Source: Hymenopellis radicata (taxonomy: Eukaryota; Basidiomycota; Agaricomycetes; Agaricales; Physalacriaceae). Taken from it: a stretch of DNA of 18,909 bases. The stretch spans positions 1-18,909 of the forward strand of contig JADNRX010000879.1 of NCBI GenBank assembly GCA_015501595.1, given 5' to 3'. The number at the start of each line of letters is the position of its first letter. The stretch's first letter is position 1. Positions 1 to 8,353 of this stretch are shown piece after piece. The notes below the pieces were generated by a model. It made no database searches. It saw nothing but the letters and a program-made list of their open reading frames with translations, and was not told the origin of the DNA. Both the position numbers and the translations under genes were made by a program.

Positions 1-2137
1 AGGTGGAGGTACGTGGTGCGCATACCCTGGAGGAGGTGGCATCCTATCTCGAGGTGGAAAATTGTCCGGAGGAAACGAGTCATACATCGGCCCACCCATC
101 GGCAAACCATTCAAGTGAGAACCTGACGGCATGCGGGCTCGTATGCTGGACGGCGAAGGGAATATAGGAATTCTAAATCACTATTGACCTCGGAATTGGA
201 GAGAGTGGACAGTTCAGGGTAAACATTGCGTGACGGCACGTCCGTGAGCTTTCTGCGTTTGCTTGGCGATCGGAGAAGGGAAGGAATCGGCAATCTCTCG
301 CAGAGTTGGTGCAGGAGGCACGTCCACTGGAGGATGCGGTATCCTCCGAACTACGGATAGGAATAAGGATAAGGTTACGTATGAGGAAAACCAATAAGAC
401 AGACCTGGTTGCGGGCGCTCAACAGCTCTACGTTCTCGTTCTAATTTCCTCTTCTTTCGGTTGTTCTCGGCAATCATGTCGGTTGGAGTTGATCACGCTC
501 ATGCTGACATTCGTGTTAGAGGATACCGAAGCGCAAACGCGTCGAGATACATACCTGCCACCAACTCCATGTGCCATCTTCATTTACGCGTCGTTTCTTT
601 TGTATCGTTGCAATTTCCAATTCACGTTTACGCGACGCGAGCTCTATACGCTTGTCGCGCCTTTGAGAGAGCTCTTTCTGATAGTGCAGGAGTTCGGGAT
701 GCGTCCCTGAATGCGCGAATTAAGTACGAAAAAAAAAATCTGAAAGTGAATAAATCACGCACCGTCAATAATAAGACTCTCTTCCCAGCCAATGCTCCAT
801 TCGCTCGACATAGAGTGTCTCTCGAAGACGGCCAAATTTGAACTCGATCGACGCAAGTACATCGAGCGCTTCTGCACGGTGGGCAGGAAGCAACTCGGAC
901 TCCATCTCATTGGTCATATCATCGTCGGGGTCACGTCGGCGTCGACCTCCATGTCTTGATCGGGCTCCATTTCGACTTGGATACGCATCTGAGGTTTCTG
1001 TTTTCCTCTGCCTTTGCCTCGTCGGCGCTTGGGAGGCGGGGCCTCTTCCTCGACGGCTAATTCGTCAATTTCCTCTTCCTCTTCCTCCTCTTCGTTGTCG
1101 ATTGGAGGTTCAATAGTGGGTGCGGAAGCAAGTAGAGATGTTGTCGCCGGTGTCTTTGGTACTGGAGCAGGCGACGGAGACCTGGATGAGGCTGGTGTCT
1201 GTGAGCGCGACGAGGCTACAGATGAGGATGGCGACGCGGGGTCAACGACCGCTGAGCCTGCCATAATGGATGATGCCGAAGCAGCCGCGACAATGGGAGC
1301 GACGGCTGCAGCAAGAGGCGCGGTAACGTCGACGTCCTCGTCGGCATCGTCGTCGACGGCAGCCTTGGGATCGTCGTCATCGTCATCGTCCTCCTCTTCT
1401 TCCTCTTCCTTGGCTTGTTCATCCTCAGACTCGGTGTCGTTGTCATCGGGATCGACACCCGGCTCGGCAGGCTCGTCGTCGGAGGCTTCATCATCGTCGC
1501 TGTTCACGAGCTCGTCGTCAGCTGCAGGCTTTGCGGCTGAGGACTCTGTCTCTGTAGCGGCCTCTGCCATAGCCAATAGGCCTGCAAGTGCCAAAGCGGG
1601 CGGCACGTCCACACCAGTCGGGGCCATGTCGCGGGCAGCGGCAGAGTCGGGAGACTGGCGGGCAGATGGTGGTGGTAAAGAAATAGAATGATCGAGCTCA
1701 TCATCCGCCACGATGGGCAAAAGTGGCTGCTCAGCGTGGGCGCCATCGACGAGCTCGTCCTCGCCCTCCTCCTCTTCCATAGCTGTCGGGGCACCATTGC
1801 GCTCTTCCTCCTCTTCCTCTTCTGCAGCACTGGTCGTTCGGTTTCCAGTATCGGCCCATCCCCACATTCTGGGTGGTACCAAACTGCTGCGTTTGCGTGC
1901 TCGACGCGAAGCACCGCCTCGACGGTTGCCTGAATTGTTTCTGCCTCGTTTACCGCCACGGCTTGAACCGGAAGCGTGCGGCTGGTCGTCCTGCTCGTCC
2001 TCCGTCAACTCTGAAAGCTCTGAATCACCATCCAGCCCTGCACTGTTGGGCTCGGCTTTCGAGACAGTGTCTGGAGGCGGAGATGGCGACGGAGACGGGG
2101 AGCTCAGCGAGTCCAGCGACGTAGAGGAGCCCGGCAT
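1..2137 (-). CDS. Sds3-like histone deacetylase complex subunit (partial, reading frame interrupted)
   Basis: Sds3-family proteins are structural subunits of the nuclear Sin3/Rpd3 histone deacetylase co-repressor. Translation from ATG 2137 gives about 400 residues of low-complexity acidic sequence (long E and D runs at about 1070-1090 and 1370-1410), with a basic RRRGKGRGK patch before the domain. The Sds3 domain follows: LASIEFKFGRLRETLYVERM near 800-870, then DGTHPELLHYQKELSQRRDK, WSWWQ and NRKKRKLERERRAVERPQP, ending in a Pro-rich tail that leaves the window. Introns are at 707-762, 504-554 and 351-404. The frame must be shifted near 927-930 (C run), 785-797 (two bases missing), 479-486, about 265-285 and about 128-140. 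Codons on both sides stay family-like, so sequencing indels are likelier than old decay. The family call is firm for the domain; the true N-terminus is less sure because the acidic part is not conserved. Confidence 0.8.
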
Positions 2138-3672
2138 GACGGACGACGACGGTGAAAACGAGGAACAAATGGAACTGTGTGGCTCGTGCGCGAGAACCAA
2201 GATTAGGTTTGCTCACTTATCTTATCTATTTTCTCCCACGCAAAAAATACAGCAGCACGTTTCACACTCAGCTACGCTCAAGCCACTCCAACATTCTATA
2301 GAGTCTGTTTTGGGTTCTTATCATTCATACAAGTAAGGTTCTGTCCACAACATTCCTAGGGATCACCGAGAGAAAACATGAAAATATACTTCCGAGGACT
2401 TGTCATTTCTCCAACACAGAATTCACAAATCGTGGTATGACTGGGGGTATGGCCGCAAGCGGCATTCAAGTGTGTGATACAGTGTAAGTAGTATGACGCC
2501 CGTGGGTCCTCTCGAGAAGTGGGAACCCAATATCAGCCGAGAGGGCTAGTGTCAACCACGTACCTTCAAATACAATGTTCCCTGATCCTGCAGACCGAGT
2601 AGCGCAGCGTTGAACAAGTCTCATATGTGAAACATGATGGTGGTAACATGTAAAGTTGTCTGCTGCATCTGTTCGGGCAAAGGTACATCATCCAACGTTG
2701 AACTCGGTAGCCTCGCGCTTCTTGATCGCCTTTTGCGGGCTCTGGAGAATGGCAGGCGCTTTCTGAAGATGGCAAGAAAGACGTCGACACGAATGGCCAA
2801 ATAACAGATGTACCTTGCCAACAATATGCAGATTGATGAACTGATAGTCCCTTTTCATTCTTGCAAGTGATATAATGATGCACATCAGACAAAAAGGACA
2901 AGGTGAACGGACAGATAGACATACACGATGAGCGTGCTGCGCCCAGAAGATCGAGATCGTAAAAGGACATCTCGACATAACGACGACATTACAAAGCTAG
3001 CTCAATCTTGGGGGTACCTAGAGCCTGAGATTCAATCATCCAAACGAACGACAGATAGATATAGGCAATCACATACCTCACGCCTGACATGAACCTCATC
3101 ATGAAAGGCATGGCTAGCTGTACGCGGTATTGAAGTCACTGGCAGTGATATGTTTGAAAAATCAAGACGGGTCGAATCACGACGCACAGAGTGGTGCTCC
3201 ACGAGCGGGCAGTGCAAACCCAAGTGTAGGCCTTGCCGGATGACGGATTCCTCGTGAATTCAACACCAACAGTATCCGGAGCGGCGCCCTGCTCCCAATC
3301 TGAACGCGCATAACTCCCATCGGGACCACAATTAACGACACGGGACTTCAATACTTGACCTCGATAGGCTGGCCTCTGAAGAGGATTGTCAGATCGGAGA
3401 GAGAAACAGGATGTTGTCGCGTTGAGAGCAGAGTGCTGTCTGCTTGCGAGGATGATGGCCCAGGGATGAATTTAGTGTCTGTAGAGTAACAAGCATGGAG
3501 AGCGATGTCGGCGTCAACGCAGATGATGACTAGAAGGGCGGGATGCAGGGCGCAAGACCCCGAGAGCAGATCCGACCGGCGAGTCGTTTCCTTTTCGGTC
3601 GAGTCTCAAAAGGCTCACATTCGCGCAAGAGCCAAGGTTTAATAATGATTGGTATACAAGACGGTCTTACAT
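2138..3672. other. Gene-poor interval between the Sds3-like gene and IDH; no identified gene
   Basis: It contains the 5' flank of the Sds3-like gene (2138 onward) and the 3' flank of IDH (below 3673). No product is recognisable. On the minus strand several stretches look mildly coding and are punctuated by intron-like signals. Examples are an open run ending FRGQPIEVKY-stop near 3350, then in another frame VNCGPDGSYARSDWEQG and VGVEFTRNPSSGKAYTW (about 3230-3340), and a donor/acceptor-like pair around 2769-2819 followed by KAIKKREATEFNVG-stop near 2695. Because neighbouring genes carry single-base indels, a broken short gene here cannot be excluded. Nothing was good enough to annotate as a CDS. 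Confidence 0.4.
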
Positions 3673-5375
3673 CTAAGCCTGTCGCTTCGCAATCTTCTCG
3701 TTGAGCTTCGCCTGCAAATGTCACAATCAGCCTCGGCAAGATCACAAAAGAACCTCAAACGCACAATAACAGCATCCATATAAACATTCGTTATCACCCA
3801 GTGTTCCCGCTTCATCTCAGCCCCATAGAGAGCCAAAGCCAAGTCCTTGGTCATAATGCCGTCCTTGTCGATTACCTCAACACAAGCCGCCTCCACATCA
3901 ATGCACCATTGTCGAAGAGCATCATTCCCATCAAGCTTCGCACGGTGAATCAATCCCCTGGTCCAAGCAAAGATTGAAGCCACCGGGTTGGTCGAAGTCT
4001 CTTTACCCTTCTGGTGCTCGCGGTAGTGCCGGGTTACAGTTCCTACATCGAAATTTGAATGATTGATGATACATTATTAGAGCTCAAAACAGCTTACCAT
4101 GGGCAGCTTCACTCTCGATGACATCTCCGTCGGGCGTGATAAGCTCGCTGGTCATCATACCTAAACTGCCGAAGCCTTGAGCCAGAATGTCGCTCTGAAC
4201 ATCTCCATCGTAGTTCTTGCAAGCCCAAACGAATCCACCAGAGGACTTGATAGCCTGCGCGACCATATCGTCGATAAGTCGATGTTCGTAGTAGATACCG
4301 GCGCTCTTGAACAGGTCCTCGTAGTCCGACTCGTAGATCTCCTGGAAGATATCCTTGAAACGTCCATCATACTTCTTCAAAATAGTGTTCTTAGTCGACA
4401 TGAACAAGGTCATCTTCTTCGCTAATGCCATCTTGAACGAAGAGTGCGCGAAACCAGAGATCGACTATAGACCGTGTCAGAAATTACAACAAATTCCAGC
4501 AATAATTGACCCACATCGTCCGTGTTGTACATGCTCAGCGCGACGCCCTTGCCCTTAAAGTCATAAACATTGAGCGCCGTTGCCGCTGACCCATCCGTGG
4601 GCGTGTATACAAGCTGCAGTTTACCCGGTCCAGGCGCGACAAAGTCCGTAGCGCGATACTGGTCGCCAAAAGCGTGTCGCCCAATAACAATGGGCTTCAC
4701 CCAGCCAGGAATAGGCTTCGGGATTTTCGCAAGGATTATAGGTTCACGGAACACGGTTCCGCCGAGGATGTTCCTGATCTAAAGTAGGCGGAGATCAGGC
4801 AACGGTGGACGAGGCGAAGGATTGGACGAACAGTGCCGTTAGGGCTCTTCCACATTTCCTTCAAGTTGAACTCTTTGACGCGAGCCTCGTCGGGGGTGAT
4901 AGTCGCGCATTTGATTCCGACCTTGTATTGTTGGATAGCCTTTGCAGCCTCGACAGTCACTTGGTCGTTCGTCTAGTATTCGAACGAGTCAGCCAACGAC
5001 CCAATTCCTCATCAAAAAAGCGCGCACAGCGTCCCGGTGTTCCAATCCCAGATCGTAGTACTTGATGTCCAGTGAAAGATACGGCAGAATGAGCTAAGAC
5101 GAGTGAGAACCATGCAGGGTAAACAAGTGTCAAGGGGCCACACGCACTTCTTCCTTGATTTTCTTCCAGATGATCCTCGTCATCTCGTCGCCGTCGAGCT
5201 CAACGACGGGGCCCTTGACTGCAATTTTGTTCACGGTCGTATCTGTGGGCGGGAAAAAAATTAGAAGCATAGGAGCTTGTTAAACTCGAAACTGACTCGT
5301 CGCCATGAGACGTCGCCCCAGCCGATGCGAATAGCTGCATGACAGCAGGCGGGTGCTGCGAGTCGGCCAAATCAT
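3673..5375 (-). CDS. NADP-dependent isocitrate dehydrogenase, probably mitochondrial, 8 exons
   Basis: It oxidatively decarboxylates isocitrate to 2-oxoglutarate, making NADPH. Exons are 5297-5375, 5148-5242, 5028-5093, 4832-4972, 4515-4778, 4098-4464, 3765-4042 and 3673-3711. They join in frame with no correction to 442 aa. Family motifs run in order: [59 protein letters not shown] (substrate arginine at about residue 161, the counterpart of human IDH1 R132), [37 protein letters not shown] (metal-binding aspartates) and [26 protein letters not shown]. The upstream ATG at 5375 has ACCGCC before it. It adds 23 residues starting [13 protein letters not shown], with five Arg and no Asp or Glu, like a mitochondrial presequence. 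A second in-frame ATG at 5306 would give a 419-aa protein starting MATNTTVNKI. The C-terminus KRQA is not a peroxisomal PTS1 signal. Confidence 0.95.
5304..5306 (-). promoter_or_regulatory. Alternative internal start codon of the IDH gene
   Basis: This ATG (CTC-ATG-G, pyrimidine at -3) is exactly 23 codons downstream of and in frame with the ATG at 5375. It lies 10 nt before the end of exon 1. Initiation here would remove the Arg-rich leader and give a cytosolic form starting MATN. A third ATG at 5340 is out of frame with both. Some fungi make organellar and cytosolic IDP from one gene by start choice; use of the second start here is an inference. Confidence 0.5.
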
Positions 5376-5852
5376 GGCGGTAAGAGTCAGAGGGCGGAAA
5401 TGAGGCCAAGTTCTACTAGAAGGTTGCCTGAAAGTATACCCGACGACTGTTCGGGTATGTCGCAGACGCTTTCACGACGAGTTTGTGGGAGGTGAACAGG
5501 AACAAGCTTTGATAGTCACAACTGCTTTACGGATATAGAGCATGGGAGACAAGGTCACCGGTTCACTTTCGCATGCCCAGACTTGTCTACGGAGATGGTT
5601 CCATCTGACATATGCTTCCACGGAGATCGTACAACATTTAATTTACAACAGCTACTTGCGCGTACATGAAAGCACTATAGACGGAGAAAGAGTGTAAGAA
5701 TTGCACGCCTGGACCCATCGTCAGCCTAGCCTTTAGCAAGCTTTCCACGCAGACGGGGACCCGACGCATGACCGCACGTTCGCCGCATAACCATGATCCC
5801 GACGGCGCAGGTCGTGTATCAGTCAGATGGTATCTGACATCACCGAACGTGC
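5376..5852. promoter_or_regulatory. Intergenic region: IDH 5' flank and 3' flank of the downstream minus-strand gene
   Basis: About 480 bp without a supported gene, lying upstream of IDH (minus) and downstream of the stop codon at 5853. It must hold the IDH promoter. I see no clear TATA box near the start and no repeat or RNA gene. Confidence 0.4.
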
Positions 5853-7193
5853 TTAGGAAGACGGCCGCTGCAGGACAAACCTCTCACAGACATACATCTC
5901 CCCAGCCACGACCTGGAACGGTTTCCACACCCACACCTGACACCCTACTGCAAACAAGGTCGGATTTCGTACAGGAGTCATTGGCGGATTGGGATGAGAC
6001 GCGAATGACAACAGCAAAGTAACCAGTTTTGGTGGAGAGGATGATAAGGGAAACCTATGACTATCAAACGTCAGGTTCTGGCAAAGCGCAATGCCTGGCG
6101 TGGACGGTGAACTGGACGGCGAAGGAATATGTGTTATCTCTGCAATTTGGAACCGTATTTCAGGTTTCATCCTCGATAGCGAGAGATTTCTCAGCTCAGA
6201 TTCCCATAGAACAAGAGATGTCCGTGATTGAGAAAGAACTGTAGCAGCAGTTGAAGCGAAGCCGTTTCTAGGTGGGTGTTAGTTGGACTCCAAAGACTAG
6301 AACAAGATGAAACTAACCGTATATACTTGGATCCGCTTTTCTGAGGACTTTGCTCAAGACCTCTAGTCTGCTCGAGATCTTGGGGATGGTTCGCATATTG
6401 ATCCCGCAAAAAATACGCTCGCCACCTCTGATGATCCGGCCTCTGTCGATAGGTCTGTCGCGATAGCTACTCGAGTTGTGCTTATGGTGCGGAGACGCTT
6501 TGGTGGTGAATGCGGCGTGACATGAGGCACCGGAACAGGTTTGAGCTTCGTAGGTGTGGCGGTCGGTGCAGCAAGAACCGGAGGAGGTAGACGTTTGAGT
6601 TTTAGAGTAGAAGCCGATTTGAGTTTGACTGACACCTTGGTAGGTCGTGTATCTGAAGACTGAGTTGGAGGGTCAAGTGGAAAGGGAGCAGGAAGTCTAG
6701 ATTGAGCAGGTGTAATTGGAGGGAAGATTGGCGGACCGCGAGGTTTGGGCCTGGATGATGATGGTGGTTTAGAAGGTGTAGATGGCTCGCCAAATTTGGC
6801 GGGGATTGGTGTAGATGGGAATAGAGGTGGAGCCAAATGTTTAGGCTTGGATGACGATGGTGGTTTGTCCGACGAGAAAGTCGACTCGGAGAACGCGGGT
6901 GGCCGGAGGTTTACTGTCGCCTTGGATGCCTTTGATTCATTCTGCCGTCCTTTGGAGACGGGCTTGTGAGCACTGCGGACCAAGTCATTGTCCAGATATA
7001 TATCGGGCGGCTTGATAATTTTAGCTTTCGACGCCGGTTTGGATGGAGTTGTCATAGCAGAGCCATGTAGAAGCTCGTGGTCCAGAACGGCAAAACCTGA
7101 CGGTTTGGTCGCCTTGGGAGTTGTGGTTGTTTTGGCGAAGCCATCAGCGCCAGACAACAGACGGCGACGTTTTGCAGGTGGCACGTCGTCCAT
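5853..7193 (-). CDS. Hypothetical Pro/Lys/Ser-rich protein, two or more exons
   Basis: Not recognised. The start is the ATG at 7193 (MDDVPPAKRRRLL, an immediate nuclear-localisation-like basic cluster). Residues 1 to about 260 are low complexity, with repeated units such as KPPSSSKPKHLAPPLFPSTP and KPPSSSRPKPRGPPIFPP. In the 6408-6413 T run (minus strand) one base too many ends the frame; skipping it continues as FLRDQYANHPQDLEQ. An intron at 6268-6317 (GTTAGT...CTAG) leads to a second exon with a more ordered segment, SLVLWESELRNLSLSRMKPE, and a C-terminus GCQVWVWKPFQVV...CERFVLQ ending at 5853. An extra intron may lie near 5980. The ordered C-terminal part is the most likely conserved domain. 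A nuclear role is inferred only from the basic start. It is divergent from NOP10. Confidence 0.6.
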
Positions 7194-7359
7194 AGAGCTG
7201 TGTATTTGTTTAGCAGAAATGGTAGACAACGACAAAAGAGACTGTTCACCAGCGTCGCGTCCTCGGCAGGTGATGGCGTAAAGGCAAGAGTGATCGGAAC
7301 TTGCCGATCAGTCAAATTTTTTGATTCAAACGACCATCTGCATTTCAGCTTAGCCCAAG
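7194..7359. promoter_or_regulatory. Divergent promoter between the hypothetical gene and NOP10
   Basis: Only 166 bp separate the start codons at 7193 (minus) and 7360 (plus), so both genes must share this region for promoter and 5' UTR. No TATA box is obvious. Confidence 0.5.
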
Positions 7360-7650
7360 ATGCACTTGATGTACACTTTAGACGAGAATGGCAACAGAGT
7401 TTACACTCTGAAGGTATGCCAACAGTCGTTCGAGTCAACCTTTCTAACATGTTCTGTAGAAAGTGAACGATGCAGGCAAAATAACAAAGTCTGCCCATCC
7501 TGGTATCTAGTCCGCCGCCCATGCCCCCATCGCCGCTAACAGGTGCCTACAGCTCGCTTTTCTCCCGACGACAAGTTCTCTCGACACCGTGTCACTATCA
7601 AAAAGCGCTACAATGTCCTGTTGACGCAGCTACCCGCCAAACCCATGTAA
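7360..7650 (+). CDS. NOP10: H/ACA ribonucleoprotein subunit Nop10
   Basis: Nop10 is the small core protein of nucleolar H/ACA snoRNPs (with dyskerin/Cbf5, Nhp2 and Gar1), needed for rRNA pseudouridylation and rRNA processing. Three exons, 7360-7413, 7460-7502 and 7553-7650, join in frame to 64 aa, the usual length of the family. The product reads [18 protein letters not shown], then [38 protein letters not shown] and TQLPAKPM. The [16 protein letters not shown] and [10 protein letters not shown] motifs are diagnostic. The introns (46 and 50 nt) have clean GTATGC/TAG and GTATCT/CAG ends. The gene is easy to miss because no exon is longer than 98 nt. No frame correction is needed. Confidence 0.96.
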
Positions 7651-8353
7651 TCTGCGTCGGATGATATTGCGGCAGATGTAGAAGTCTTAGGCATCCCCGA
7701 CCGGCCTTCCGCGTACAGTGCCAGCGGTTGTACCATAACATTAGGGAAGTGATGTATAAAATTATCACGGTTGACTTGGGACCGTTATGTTACCAAAACC
7801 TTCGAACTGGCCAATTGTTCTCCGTGTGCACGGATTGTGCCGTCATCTCCATCGCCAGTTCTCCCAACACGTCGACTCTGAGGACTCCTCCGTCAATGTG
7901 CCGATTTCACCTATTGCTACTGAATTTCCGATAGGCCCGCGCAGTTCAGATCCACAAGCTGTCGGTACTTTGGAGCTGCCCTCTGGGACCACCATTGGTC
8001 CGACCGAAATCATTGTGGCAAATTAGCTCACCTGATTCCTCGGATTGGATGTGGGGTTTCCTGTTCCTAACCCTGCGCGTTGTCCTCCCCTCTCGAAGGT
8101 GCGTCACACGAGCTAAGCAAGGACGGTCAGTCAATCTACTACTTCCATCGGAAGGGATTGAGACCATTTAGCAGGGTAAACGCATGGATGATATTCAGGT
8201 GTTACGCCCCCTCTTACGCGTCTTCCATCAAACAGGTTGAGAAGCGCGTGTCCTTGCTCCTGAAAAAGTCACTGGATCAACTCCATCACTGCTCCTAGAT
8301 GATATAAAGGTCCACCCATACCCTTGACACATCCATCCATCCCTCCTTCCACC
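7651..8353. promoter_or_regulatory. Intergenic region between NOP10 and the GH47 gene
   Basis: About 700 bp with no supported gene. Open frames at 7787-8026 and 7946-8167 encode nothing recognisable and lack splice or start support. The last part is the promoter and 5' UTR of the mannosidase gene. Confidence 0.4.
8303..8308 (+). promoter_or_regulatory. TATA box of the GH47 gene
   Basis: GATATAAAGG contains TATAAA 46 bp upstream of the ATG at 8354, followed by a pyrimidine-rich leader and TCCACCATGC around the start. The spacing fits a short 5' UTR of about 15-20 nt. Confidence 0.5.

Noticed and set aside
1014..1691. Plus-strand 225-residue Ser-rich open frame
   Set aside because: It is the antisense of the acidic Glu/Asp tract of the Sds3-like gene; GAG/GAC runs read backwards give Ser runs. 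No family motif.
2566..2970. Minus-strand 134-residue Cys-rich frame
   Set aside because: Begins at an ATG but runs through intron-like sequence, has no recognisable family motif, and competes with other equally weak frames in the same place.
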